A DNA stretch of 64,000 nt from positions 1,674,001 to 1,738,000 of the forward strand of contig CANLNT010000001.1 of NCBI GenBank assembly GCA_947492825.1. Reading direction: 5' to 3'. Of this stretch, positions 26,455-34,889 are shown in pieces. This DNA comes from an uncultured Paracoccaceae bacterium. Lineage in GTDB: Bacteria; Pseudomonadota; Alphaproteobacteria; Rhodobacterales; Rhodobacteraceae. The notes beneath the pieces were generated by a model. That model did no database searches. It saw only the letters and a list, made by a program, of their open reading frames with translations, and was not told the DNA's origin. Positions within the stretch are counted from its first letter, which is position 1. Each line of letters begins with the position of its first letter. The translations under genes were made by a program, and so were the position numbers.

Positions 26455-29400
26455 TCTGCTTCTCCCCCTCAGGGTCATAGAAAACCTGATCTACGATTTT
26501 CGCCTTGATCGGTTCGCCCCCGATATTGGTGAAAGAGATCACCTCGCCCATCCGGTCAGGGCCATTGTGAACGAGCCCCATCGCGACGCCCTTTTTCAGG
26601 GTCGGTGAAAAATAGGTCGAAGTCACCCGTCCTTGGGTGTTGCCCTGACCATTGGCGTTGACACCGTCGGCAATGGCATAGGCCCCGTCGGGCAGAACCG
26701 CGCCATCCAGCGTCTCAAGGCCGACCAGCTTCCAACGGTTCGGATCTGCCATGTGGCTGCGCGCATGTGCGCGTTTGCCCAGATAATCCTCTTTCTTTTT
26801 GGACAGCGCCCAGTTGAGGTTCAGATCCTGCGGGATGATGGTGCCATCGGTTTCGTCCCCGATCATGATAAAGCCTTTTTCGGCGCGCATGATATGCAGC
26901 GCCTCGGTGCCGTAGGGCATGATCCCGAATTCCTCGCCCGCCTCCAGCAGCGCGTCCCAGAAGGCGCGGCCCTGACTGGCCGGCACGGCAATTTCATAGG
27001 ACAGCTCGCCCGAGAAACTGATCCGGTAGACCCGCGCGTCAAACCCGCCAAGGGTGCCATCGGCCCAGTGCATAAACGGCAAGGTTTCTTTGCTGACATC
27101 CATGCCGCCCAGCTTTTCCAACAGCTTGCGGGCATTGGGGCCAACCACGGCGACCTGCGCCAGTTGTTCGGTCACATTGGCGACATAGACCTGCCAGTCC
27201 CACCATTCGCATTGCAGCCAGTCTTCCATCCAACCGTGGATCCGCTCTGCCCCGCCGGTGGTGGTGTGGCACAGCCACGTGTCCTCATTGATCCGGGCCA
27301 CAACGCCGTCATCACTGAGGAAGCCGTTTTCGGTACACATCAAGCCATAGCGGCATTTGCCGATGGGCAGCGTGGACATCATGTTGGTGTACATCATGTC
27401 CAGAAACTTGCCCGCGTCTGGCCCACTGACCACCAGCTTGCCAAGGGTAGAAGCGTCCAGAAGCCCGGTGTTGGTGCGGGCGTTCACCACCTCGCGGTTG
27501 ACCGCGTCGTGCACCGTTTCGGACCCACGCAGATAGGCGTAGGGCCTGCGCCATTGGCCGACCGGTTCATAGAACGCGCCGTTTGCGGTGTGCCAGTCCG
27601 ACATCGGCGTTTTGCGCACCGGCTGGAACAGGTCGCGCTGCGCGGGACCGGCGATCGCGGCCATTGAGATCGGCGTGTAGGGCGGGCGGAACGTAGTTGT
27701 CCCAACGTCCGGAATATCCGCACCGAGCTGATCTGCCAGGATCGCCAGGCCGTTGATGTTGCTGATCTTTCCCTGATCTGTCGCCATGCCCAGCGTCGTG
27801 TAGCGCTTGGCATGTTCGACGCTTTCAAAGCCTTCTTTGGCGGCCAGTTGCACGTCAGAGACTTTGACGTCGTTCTGGAAATCCAGCCAAGCTTTGGACC
27901 GCAGCGCATAGGATGCGCCCTGTGGCATCAGCCAGACGGGCGACAGCGCGCCTTCGGCCGCATCTTCGCCCATTGGCGCTTGTCCGGGTTTTTTGCTGTG
28001 TCCGGCCGCATTGGCTGCAGCACGTCCCGCGCTGAACCCGTCAGCGACACCTTCAGCCGTGAAGAGATGACCGTTCGCCACGCCTGCGACTGTCACGAAG
28101 GCTTGCCCGTCAGCACCCGTTGGCGCGCGCGCGGCATCGGGGCGGAACATGGCCTGATCGGCGTCCCACGACAGTTTACCACCGCAGTGGGACCACAGGT
28201 GCACGACCGGAGACCAGCCGCCCGACATCGCCACGCAATCGCAGACGATCTCTTCCAGAACCGCGCCCTCACCCGCCTGCGCGCAGATCGCGACACCTGT
28301 GACGCGCTTGCCACCCTTGACCTTTGCGATTCCTTTGCCCGTCTCAACCCGGATGCCGAGTGTGCGGGCTTGTTCGGGCAGATCGCCCGTGACCGCAGGG
28401 CGCGCGTCGATGATGGCAGGCACGTCCAGCCCCGCTTCTTTCAGCGTGATCGCGGTGCGATAGGCGTCGTCGTTGTTGGTCACGATCACGGTGCGGTCGC
28501 CCAGCGAAACACCAAAGTTCACCACGTAGTCGCGCGCAGCGCTTGCAAGAACAACACCCGGCAAGTCATTGGCTGCAAATGATAATGGCCGCTCAATCGC
28601 GCCAGTTGCCGTCACCACTTGCTGTGCGCGGACGCGCCACAGGCGATGCTTGACCGCGCCAGGTCGCGGCGCATGATCTGTCAGGCGTTCATAGCCCAGC
28701 ACATAGCCGTGGTCGTAGACACCTGCCCCCATGCAGCGGGTGCGCAGGGTGACGTTGTCCATCTGCGAGAGCGCAGCGACGGTCTCATCGACCCACTCTT
28801 GCGCAGGCATCCCGTCGATCACCGCGCCATCCACAGGCGCCCGCCCGCCCCAGTGGGCGGTCTGTTCCATCAGCACGACCCGCGCGCCGGATTGACCCGC
28901 GGCCAAGGCCGCGGCCAGACCGGCAATGCCGCCGCCGATGACCAGCACATCCACTTGGATGTGAAAGTGTTCATAGGTGTTGTCGTCCCGCGTCTTGGGC
29001 GCTTTGCCCAGACCGGCGGAATTGCGGATGAAGGGTTCATAGACATGTTTCCAGAACGGACGCGGAAACATGAACATCTTGTAGTAGAATCCCGCAGGCA
29101 GGAACCGTGACAGGTGGGTGTTGATGGCGCCAACATCAAATTCGAGACTGGGCCAGTGGTTCTGGCTGGTGGCGTGCAGACCGTCAAAGACCTCGGTCGT
29201 GGTCACTCGGGCGTTAGGTTCAAAGCTGTCGCCTATGCCCAGATTGACCAGCCCGTTGGGTTCCTCTGCGCCGGACGCGATCACGCCGCGCGGGCGGTGA
29301 TACTTGAACGACCGCCCTATGAGCATCTGATCATTTGCCAACAAGGCCGAGGCGAGCGTGTCGCCTTCGAGGCCTCGCAGGTTCTTGCCGTTAAAGGTAA

Positions 29401-29458
29401 AGGCTACAGGCTTGCTTTTATTGACAAAACGCCCTTCGCGGGCCAGGCGCGTGCTCAT
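26447..29458 (-). CDS. soxA: Sarcosine oxidase alpha subunit
   Basis: A 1003-residue subunit beginning MSTRLAREGRFVNKSKP. The order is an N-terminal 2Fe-2S-ferredoxin-like fold with FNGKNLRGLEGDTLASALLA, a FAD/NAD-binding domain with VLVIGGGIAGLAAALAAGQS, and a C-terminal GcvT-like tetrahydrofolate-binding half (from about residue 600, including TNTGLLDASTLGKLVVSGPD). The enzyme oxidises sarcosine to glycine, making H2O2 and 5,10-methylene-THF. An in-frame extension to 29593 overlaps soxD and was rejected. Coupled to soxD by an ATGA overlap. Confidence 0.95.
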   Translation of the reverse strand: MSTRLAREGRFVNKSKPVAFTFNGKNLRGLEGDTLASALLANDQMLIGRSFKYHRPRGVIASGAEEPNGLVNLGIGDSFEPNARVTTTEVFDGLHATSQNHWPSLEFDVGAINTHLSRFLPAGFYYKMFMFPRPFWKHVYEPFIRNSAGLGKAPKTRDDNTYEHFHIQVDVLVIGGGIAGLAAALAAGQSGARVVLMEQTAHWGGRAPVDGAVIDGMPAQEWVDETVAALSQMDNVTLRTRCMGAGVYDHGYVLGYERLTDHAPRPGAVKHRLWRVRAQQVVTATGAIERPLSFAANDLPGVVLASAARDYVVNFGVSLGDRTVIVTNNDDAYRTAITLKEAGLDVPAIIDARPAVTGDLPEQARTLGIRVETGKGIAKVKGGKRVTGVAICAQAGEGAVLEEIVCDCVAMSGGWSPVVHLWSHCGGKLSWDADQAMFRPDAARAPTGADGQAFVTVAGVANGHLFTAEGVADGFSAGRAAANAAGHSKKPGQAPMGEDAAEGALSPVWLMPQGASYALRSKAWLDFQNDVKVSDVQLAAKEGFESVEHAKRYTTLGMATDQGKISNINGLAILADQLGADIPDVGTTTFRPPYTPISMAAIAGPAQRDLFQPVRKTPMSDWHTANGAFYEPVGQWRRPYAYLRGSETVHDAVNREVVNARTNTGLLDASTLGKLVVSGPDAGKFLDMMYTNMMSTLPIGKCRYGLMCTENGFLSDDGVVARINEDTWLCHTTTGGAERIHGWMEDWLQCEWWDWQVYVANVTEQLAQVAVVGPNARKLLEKLGGMDVSKETLPFMHWADGTLGGFDARVYRISFSGELSYEIAVPASQGRAFWDALLEAGEEFGIMPYGTEALHIMRAEKGFIMIGDETDGTIIPQDLNLNWALSKKKEDYLGKRAHARSHMADPNRWKLVGLETLDGAVLPDGAYAIADGVNANGQGNTQGRVTSTYFSPTLKKGVAMGLVHNGPDRMGEVISFTNIGGEPIKAKIVDQVFYDPEGEKQNV

Positions 29459-29784
29459 GATTTCGCCCCCTTGAACCAGTTGGGTCTGCGTTCTGCGATG
29501 CGCTCCATGATCTCTTTGGGGGGTTCCAGCGTCTGCGCGGAATAGGTGCCAAAAACCTCGAGCGTGTTGGTGCAGCGCGCGGCGTGAAACCACTTGCCGC
29601 AGCCATAGGTGTGATGCCAGCGTTCAAAATGCACACCTTTGGGATTTTCGCGCATGAACAGGTAATCCTCGAACTCCTGATCGGTTGATCCGGGGCCAAA
29701 CCGGGTCAAATGCGCCTCTCCGCCGCTGTGCAGATCGGTTTCGTCGACATCGCGACCGCAATTGGGACAATGCAGGATCAGCAT
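29455..29784 (-). CDS. soxD: Sarcosine oxidase delta subunit
   Basis: A 109-residue protein starting MLILHCPNCGRDVDETDLHS. Its zinc-binding residues are in CPNCG and in HTYGCGKWFHAARC; the DYLFMRENPKGVHFERWHH block is the SoxD hallmark. It is a structural, zinc-containing subunit of heterotetrameric sarcosine oxidase. It lies upstream of soxA with a one-codon ATGA overlap, but is separated from soxB by over 650 bp. Confidence 0.95.
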   Translation of the reverse strand: MLILHCPNCGRDVDETDLHSGGEAHLTRFGPGSTDQEFEDYLFMRENPKGVHFERWHHTYGCGKWFHAARCTNTLEVFGTYSAQTLEPPKEIMERIAERRPNWFKGAKS

Positions 29785-29830
29785 GGGGTCACCTCAACTT
29801 CGATGGGCATCCCAACGCCACGCCATGCGG

Positions 29831-29874
29831 ACACACCAAAGGCGGACGCATCTCTGCGCCCGCCTAAGGTGTGT
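29831..29874. promoter_or_regulatory. Long imperfect stem-loop between small membrane gene and soxD
   Basis: ACACACC pairs with GGTGTGT (7 bp), then after an aaa/taa internal loop GGCGG pairs with CCGCC, then CGCA with TGCG around a TCTC tetraloop. It begins 16 bases after the stop of the 67-residue ORF and ends 47 bases before the soxD start. There is no T-run; an attenuator, processing site or weak terminator are all possible. Confidence 0.5.
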
Positions 29875-29889
29875 GAGTGGTGGTGGGGG

Positions 29890-30093
29890 TTATTCGGTAA
29901 CGGCAGGTGCCGCGGCGTCGGGTTCAACCGCGATGGCCGCGCCGGGGTCTTCAGACAGTGTTGCGGGGTCAAGTGTCGTTGTACTGCCGCCGCCCGCGAA
30001 GAGGGCGTAAAGCAGCACAAGAACGACCACTCCTGCGGCAAGGTACAACCCGATGCCGCTGCCGCCTGTCTTTCCAGTTGTGTAGTCAACCAT
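29890..30093 (-). CDS. Small single-span membrane protein in the sox locus
   Basis: A 67-residue ORF: a short Gly-rich N-terminus (MVDYTTGKTGGSGIG), one transmembrane helix (LYLAAGVVVLVLLYALFAG), then an acidic, Ala/Pro-rich tail. A perfect GGAGG lies seven to eight bases before the ATG, which is the main support for expression. I do not recognise the family. It is co-directional with soxB and soxDAG and lies between them, so it may be co-transcribed. Confidence 0.68.
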   Translation of the reverse strand: MVDYTTGKTGGSGIGLYLAAGVVVLVLLYALFAGGGSTTTLDPATLSEDPGAAIAVEPDAAAPAVTE

Positions 30094-30242
30094 GAGTATG
30101 CCTCCTTTTCAGGTGACACCATCATGGGGGAGGCCAACGGGGTTTCCAGATCGGCAAGAATCCCCGGACGTTTTGGGCTATGCTTGGCCGGAATGACCTT
30201 GTCAGAGTGGCAATTCGCCGCCGCATGCCCCATATCAAGGTC

Positions 30243-30440
30243 ATGGAGATCGTATATCTGATCATCGGCGGCATGGTCCTTGCCGCTGTTGTCGTCATGT
30301 TGATCGAACGCAAGCGCGGCCGCGCGTTTCGCGCAGACCTGGACCGTACCGGTCAGGGCAACAGCCACGCCGACCGGGAGTTGACCCGTATCGACAGCGA
30401 GATCAGTGACCGCACGATGGGACATCGCGATCCGCATTAG
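30243..30440 (+). CDS. Small single-span membrane protein, opposite to soxB
   Basis: A 65-residue ORF starting MEIVYLIIGGMVLAAVVVML, then a positively charged IERKRGRAFRADLDR stretch, then a hydrophilic tail. Positive-inside charge after the helix suggests the tail is cytoplasmic. AAGG lies close to the ATG; a start 18 bases earlier is possible. Its stop overlaps the end of soxB by 3 bp on the other strand. No family recognised; a real gene is likely but not certain. Confidence 0.52.
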   Translation: MEIVYLIIGGMVLAAVVVMLIERKRGRAFRADLDRTGQGNSHADRELTRIDSEISDRTMGHRDPH

Positions 30441-31681
30441 TGCGCCACCCCGGCGGCCACGCTTTCGTCGATAAACTTGCCTTCGCGAAACCGGAACATG
30501 TTGAATTCTTCGGTCAGCGGCGATTGGCCCTTTGCCATCAGCTCTGCCATCGCCCAGCCAGACCCCGGAATTGCCTTGAACCCGCCGGTGCCCCAGCCGC
30601 AGTTCACAAAGATGCCCTCAACAGGTGTCTTGGACAGAATGGGAGAACGATCGCCGGTCACGTCAACGATCCCGCCCCACTGGCGCAGCATCTTGAGGTT
30701 GGCGATCATCGGAAAAGTCTCGACCAATGCGCGTACGGTTTCTTCGATGTGATGAAAGCTGCCGCGCTGGGTATAGGCGTTGTGCCCGTCTGTACCGCCG
30801 CCGATGACCATTTCACCTTTGTCGGACTGCGACATGTAGCCGTGCACGGTGTTGGCCATCACCACGATGTCCATGCAAGGCTTGATCGGCTCTGACACCA
30901 GCGCCTGCAATGGCACCGATTCGATGGGCAGTTGGAACCCGGCCTTTGCGGCCAGCACAGAGGCGTGACCGGCCACAACCATGCCCAGTTTGTCGCAGGC
31001 GATGTCACCTTTGGTGGTGTTCACGCCGGTGACTTTCCCACCAGATGTCATCACGCCGGTGACTTCGCATTTCTGGATGATGTCCATGCCCATGTCTGAA
31101 CAGGCCCGGGCATAGCCCCAGGCCACCGCATCATGGCGCGCGGTGCCGCCACGGGCCTGCCATAGACCGCCAAGCACCGGATAGCGCGGTCCGTCGATGT
31201 TCATGATCGGGCAGATTTCCTTGACACGTTTGGGGTCGATCCACTCTGTCGTGACCCCTTGCAGGCTGTTGGCATGTGCTGTGCGCTTGTAGCCGCGCAC
31301 CTCGTGTTCGGTCTGGGCCAGCATCAGCACGCCGCGGGGGCTGAACATGACGTTATAGTTCAGATCTTGGCTCATCGTTTCATACAAGCTGCGGGCTTTT
31401 TCGTAGATCGCGGCAGAGGGGTCTTGCAGATAGTTGGAACGGATGATCGTCGTATTTCGCCCGGTGTTGCCACCGCCCAACCAGCCCTTTTCGATCACGG
31501 CGACATTGGTGATGCCAAAATTCTTGCCAAGGTAATACGCCGTCGCCAGTCCGTGCCCACCTGCGCCCACAATGATCACATCGTATTTTTTCTTGGGCTC
31601 TGGCGAACGCCATGCGCGTTCCCAGCCGGTGTGCTGGCGAAACGCCTCGCGGGCAATGGCAAAGGCCGAATAGCGCTTCAT
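30437..31681 (-). CDS. soxB: Sarcosine oxidase beta subunit
   Basis: A 414-residue flavoprotein. The dinucleotide-binding motif is VIIVGAGGHGLATAYYLG (about 35-52), followed by the GWLGGGNTGRNTTIIRSNY block of SoxB; near the C-terminus VNCGWGTGGFKAIPGSG is the FAD/FMN-contact region. This subunit holds FAD and the covalent FMN site and performs sarcosine oxidation. First gene of the sox set; the promoter must lie in 31682-31874, shared with the divergent ccmI gene. Confidence 0.95.
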   Translation of the reverse strand: MKRYSAFAIAREAFRQHTGWERAWRSPEPKKKYDVIIVGAGGHGLATAYYLGKNFGITNVAVIEKGWLGGGNTGRNTTIIRSNYLQDPSAAIYEKARSLYETMSQDLNYNVMFSPRGVLMLAQTEHEVRGYKRTAHANSLQGVTTEWIDPKRVKEICPIMNIDGPRYPVLGGLWQARGGTARHDAVAWGYARACSDMGMDIIQKCEVTGVMTSGGKVTGVNTTKGDIACDKLGMVVAGHASVLAAKAGFQLPIESVPLQALVSEPIKPCMDIVVMANTVHGYMSQSDKGEMVIGGGTDGHNAYTQRGSFHHIEETVRALVETFPMIANLKMLRQWGGIVDVTGDRSPILSKTPVEGIFVNCGWGTGGFKAIPGSGWAMAELMAKGQSPLTEEFNMFRFREGKFIDESVAAGVAH

Positions 31682-31874
31682 GTGCGATTCCTCTGGTGGA
31701 CAGACCGGACGTTAGCGACTTACTGGCCTGTCTTTGCGTTGTGAAGGATACTGCCAGCGGCAAGCAGCAGTGGATTTGCGACATGGTGTCTCGTCACAGG
31801 CAATTTGCAAGGGCCAAGCGCTTTCCACGCCGCGATGAAGCCCCTAAGTAAGGGGCTCAATCGAAGGGGAAGCT

Positions 31875-33068
31875 ATGTTGTTTTGGATCATCGCCGGTGT
31901 TCTTGCCGCTGTCGTTCTTGCGACGTTGGTCAAACCCTTGCTGCGCGACGCGGCAGCGCCAGAAGGGGCCGGGTCGGATGTGGCGATCTACACCGCGCAA
32001 CTGGCCGAGATCGAGCGTGATCTGGCCCGCGATGTGCTGGACCCGACAGAGGCAGAGCGCGCCCGCACCGAAGTGGCCCGCCGCTTGCTGGCCGCCAACG
32101 CAGCACCGCGCGTAGCCGGTGTTCTGCGTAGCAGCCCGGTGACGGCGATTTTGACAGCGATCGTGGTGATGGCGGTTTCTGCGCTGACTTATTGGCATTT
32201 GGGTTCACCAGCGGTGCCCGATCAGCCGCTAGCGCAACGGCTTGCGGCCTCTGACGCGATGCGCGCCAACCGCCCGGATCAGGCCGCATTGGAGGCCGCC
32301 GCGCCAACGCCACCGCCGGTCGACGCGCCCGCCACCTACCTCGACAGCGTGAATGCCTTGCGCGACGCGATGATCACGCGGCCCGACGATCTGCAAGGGT
32401 GGGAACTGCTGGCCTACCACGAGGCAGAGCTGCGCAATTACAGCGCGGCGGCCAAGGCACAAGAGCGGGTTGTGACGCTGAAAGGGGATGCTGCCAGCGA
32501 CGAAGACCTGCGGCGGCAACTTGACCTGATGACGCTGGCCACCGACGGCTTTGTGTCGCCGCAAGCCGAAGGATTGATCCGTCAATTGCTGGACCGGAAC
32601 CCGCAGAATGTCGCCGCGCGCTATCATCTTGGCGCGCTTTACGATCAGACCGACCGGGGCGACATCGCGTTTCGCCTGTGGCGTCCGCTGGTCGAGGATG
32701 AACCGGACGGCTACCACGTTTCGCTTGCCCGGTTGCAGATCGAAGGTGCGGCAGCGCGCGCCGGGATCGACTACACCGCACCGGCAATGCGCGGCCCATC
32801 TGCGGCTGATATCGCAAATGCCGAGAATTTGGCGCCAGAGGATCGGGCGGCGATGATCGGCAATATGGTCGCCGGGCTGTCTGACCGCTTGGCGACAGAG
32901 GGCGGGACCGCGGCCGACTGGGCGCGCCTGATCACTGCGCACGGCGTTTTGGGCGATATCGAACAGGCTGGGCGGATCTGGGCCGAAGCGCGTCAGGTCT
33001 TTGCCGCCGACGATGCTGCCATTGCCATGCTGGCAGAGGCGGCCAGGAATGCAGGATTGACCGAATGA
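31875..33068 (+). CDS. ccmI: Cytochrome c biogenesis protein CcmI (CycH)
   Basis: A 397-residue protein. Two membrane helices (about 2-22 and 93-113) flank a cytoplasmic loop with the CcmI pattern YTAQLAEIERDLARDVLDPT. The long periplasmic C-terminal part has TPR-like helices (LDRNPQNVAARYHLGALYDQ). CcmI binds the C-terminus of apocytochrome c and delivers it to CcmFH. It is about 30 kb from ccmABCDG; ccmE, F and H are not in the window. It overlaps ruvX by 4 bp. Confidence 0.92.
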   Translation: MLFWIIAGVLAAVVLATLVKPLLRDAAAPEGAGSDVAIYTAQLAEIERDLARDVLDPTEAERARTEVARRLLAANAAPRVAGVLRSSPVTAILTAIVVMAVSALTYWHLGSPAVPDQPLAQRLAASDAMRANRPDQAALEAAAPTPPPVDAPATYLDSVNALRDAMITRPDDLQGWELLAYHEAELRNYSAAAKAQERVVTLKGDAASDEDLRRQLDLMTLATDGFVSPQAEGLIRQLLDRNPQNVAARYHLGALYDQTDRGDIAFRLWRPLVEDEPDGYHVSLARLQIEGAAARAGIDYTAPAMRGPSAADIANAENLAPEDRAAMIGNMVAGLSDRLATEGGTAADWARLITAHGVLGDIEQAGRIWAEARQVFAADDAAIAMLAEAARNAGLTE

Positions 33069-33541
33069 TCATGGATGACCCCGCTGCCTTTGCAGCCGCC
33101 CTGCCCGCTTTTGGCCCGGTGGCGGGTCTGGACCTTGGGACCGTCACGCTGGGCGTGGCGGTGTCGGACCGGATGCGCGGCGTCGCCACGCCGGTTGAGA
33201 CAATCAAGCGCAAGAAATTTGGCGTCGATGCTGCCGCCCTGCTGGCGCTTTGCGAAAAGCGAGAGGTCACCGGCCTTGTCCTTGGTTTGCCAATGAACAT
33301 GGATGGCAGCGAGGGGCCGCGCTGTCAGGCAACCCGCGCCTTTGCCCGCAATTTGAACAAACTGACGCCGCTGCCGATCACGTTCTGGGATGAACGCCTG
33401 TCCACCGTTGCCGCCGAACGCGCCATGCTCGAGGCGGATATGTCCCGAAAGCGTCGCGGAGAGTTGATCGACCACGTGGCCGCTGCCTATATCCTGCAAG
33501 GGTTGCTGGACCGGCTGGCACATTTGGGAACCACATCATGA
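33065..33541 (+). CDS. ruvX: RuvX/YqgF putative Holliday junction resolvase
   Basis: A 158-residue RNase H-fold protein. Acidic residues expected to coordinate metal are in LDLGTVTLGVAVSD, in the GLPMNMDGSEGPR loop, and in the C-terminal DHVAAAYILQ segment; FWDERLSTVAAERAM is the family's conserved helix start. YqgF-family proteins are implicated in junction resolution and in pre-16S rRNA 5'-end processing. Overlaps ccmI and the DUF1289 gene by 4 bp each, so all three are likely one transcript. Confidence 0.93.
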   Translation: MIMDDPAAFAAALPAFGPVAGLDLGTVTLGVAVSDRMRGVATPVETIKRKKFGVDAAALLALCEKREVTGLVLGLPMNMDGSEGPRCQATRAFARNLNKLTPLPITFWDERLSTVAAERAMLEADMSRKRRGELIDHVAAAYILQGLLDRLAHLGTTS

Positions 33542-33765
33542 CCGATGAGATTTGGAAACGCGCCGAGGTCGAAAGCCCCTGCATCAAGATCTGCGTGATC
33601 CAGCCGGAAACGCGGCTTTGCACAGGCTGCATGCGAACGATTGACGAAATCGGGGCGTGGTCGCGCATGACGCCAGAAGAACGCCGGTCTGTCATGACAG
33701 AGCTGGAAGGGCGTCGCGGGAAACTGACGCGCAGGCGTGGCGGGCGTGCGGCGAGGCTCGCCTAA
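33538..33765 (+). CDS. DUF1289 cysteine-motif protein
   Basis: A 75-residue protein with the DUF1289 pattern: SPCIKICVIQPETRLCTGC then RTIDEIGAWSRMTPEERR. Four cysteines in C-x3-C-x8-C-x2-C spacing suggest a metal site; the basic C-terminus (RGKLTRRRGGRAARLA) might contact nucleic acid. Function is unknown. Last gene of ccmI-ruvX-DUF1289; its end overlaps the convergent ABC ATPase by 4 bp. Confidence 0.88.
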   Translation: MTDEIWKRAEVESPCIKICVIQPETRLCTGCMRTIDEIGAWSRMTPEERRSVMTELEGRRGKLTRRRGGRAARLA

Positions 33766-34835
33766 GCCGCGCGCGGAAAAACGAAACAGCGGTCGCGGCG
33801 GATCATCAGCCACAGGGCCGTGCCCCTTTGAGGCAGAAACACCGACGGCACGAGCGCGCGCAGCACAGAGCCGTCATAGTCCATCTTAAATTCGACAAGG
33901 CTTTCCTTGCCCATATAGCGCGCGCGCAGCACAACACCGCGCGCCGGCGTGCCTTCGACAGGGGTCGGGCTTGGGCCGCGCCCCGCGCGGTCAAAGTCGA
34001 TTTTCAGGTGCTGTGGGCGAATGCAAATATCAACTTCGGTTCCGTCAGGCACGCCCGGAGCCAGAAATTGACCAAACGGCGTTTCCGTCAAAGCACCTTG
34101 AACTTTACCGTGGATCACGTTGATATCGCTAAAGAAAGACGCAGCCAACAGATCAACGGGGGCGTTGTAGATGTTATAGGGCGCGCCGCGCTGCACGATG
34201 CGTCCATTGCGCATCAACGCGATTTCATCGGCCATGCGCATCGCCTCTGCCGGTTCATGAGTCACCAGCAAAACGGCTGTGCCTTCTTCTTTCAGCACGT
34301 CCAGCGTTTCATCGCGGATATCATCGCGCAACCGGTCGTCGAGGCCCGAAAAGGGTTCGTCCATCAACATGATGCCCGGCTTCGGGGCCAGCGCACGGGC
34401 CAGAGCAACCCGCTGTTGTTCGCCCCCGGACAGCTCATGCGGGAAGCGGTCAATGTGCCGTGACATGCCGACCTTGGCCAACAGGTCTTTGATCCGCGCG
34501 GCCCGCTCTGATTTCGGCAGGCCAAAGCCGACGTTCTGCGCAACGGTCAGGTGCGGGAACAGGGCAAAGTCCTGAAACATCAGGCCTATGCCCCGCGCCT
34601 CGGGCGGAATGCGGTGTACGGTGTCGCAGATCAGTTCGCCATCGACGTGGATCGTGCCGCTGTCCTGCATTTCGACCCCGGCAATCATTCGCAGGGTCGT
34701 GGATTTGCCGCAGCCTGACGGTCCCAACAGACAAGTCACCTGCCCCGGCATCACTGTCAGGTCGATGTCATCGACAATCCGCCGCCCGTTAAAGGCTTTG
34801 GTCATCTGCGTGATCTGCAGCCTCGGCGTGGTCAT
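33762..34835 (-). CDS. FbpC/PotA-type ABC transporter ATP-binding protein (orphan)
   Basis: A 357-residue importer ATPase. Walker A GPSGCGKST (about 39-47), signature LSGGEQQR, Walker B IMLMDEPFSGLD and switch VTHEPAEAM are intact. The extra C-terminal region (from about 240) with IRPQHLKIDFDR is a TOBE-like domain. The sequence is closest in feel to iron(III)/putrescine-type ATPases. No permease or binding-protein gene is adjacent, so its partners must be encoded elsewhere. It follows the AlkC-type gene by 54 bp on the same strand. Confidence 0.85.
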   Translation of the reverse strand: MTTPRLQITQMTKAFNGRRIVDDIDLTVMPGQVTCLLGPSGCGKSTTLRMIAGVEMQDSGTIHVDGELICDTVHRIPPEARGIGLMFQDFALFPHLTVAQNVGFGLPKSERAARIKDLLAKVGMSRHIDRFPHELSGGEQQRVALARALAPKPGIMLMDEPFSGLDDRLRDDIRDETLDVLKEEGTAVLLVTHEPAEAMRMADEIALMRNGRIVQRGAPYNIYNAPVDLLAASFFSDINVIHGKVQGALTETPFGQFLAPGVPDGTEVDICIRPQHLKIDFDRAGRGPSPTPVEGTPARGVVLRARYMGKESLVEFKMDYDGSVLRALVPSVFLPQRGTALWLMIRRDRCFVFPRAA

Positions 34836-34889
34836 CGGCGCAAACTCTTGAGCAATTCAGTCAGGAAAGCACCTAACAACGATCCCCCA

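Noticed and set aside
29778-30437. 219-codon minus-strand open frame between soxD and soxB
   Set aside because: It covers the 67-residue ORF with a perfect GGAGG in another frame and shows no domain; the shorter genes are better supported.
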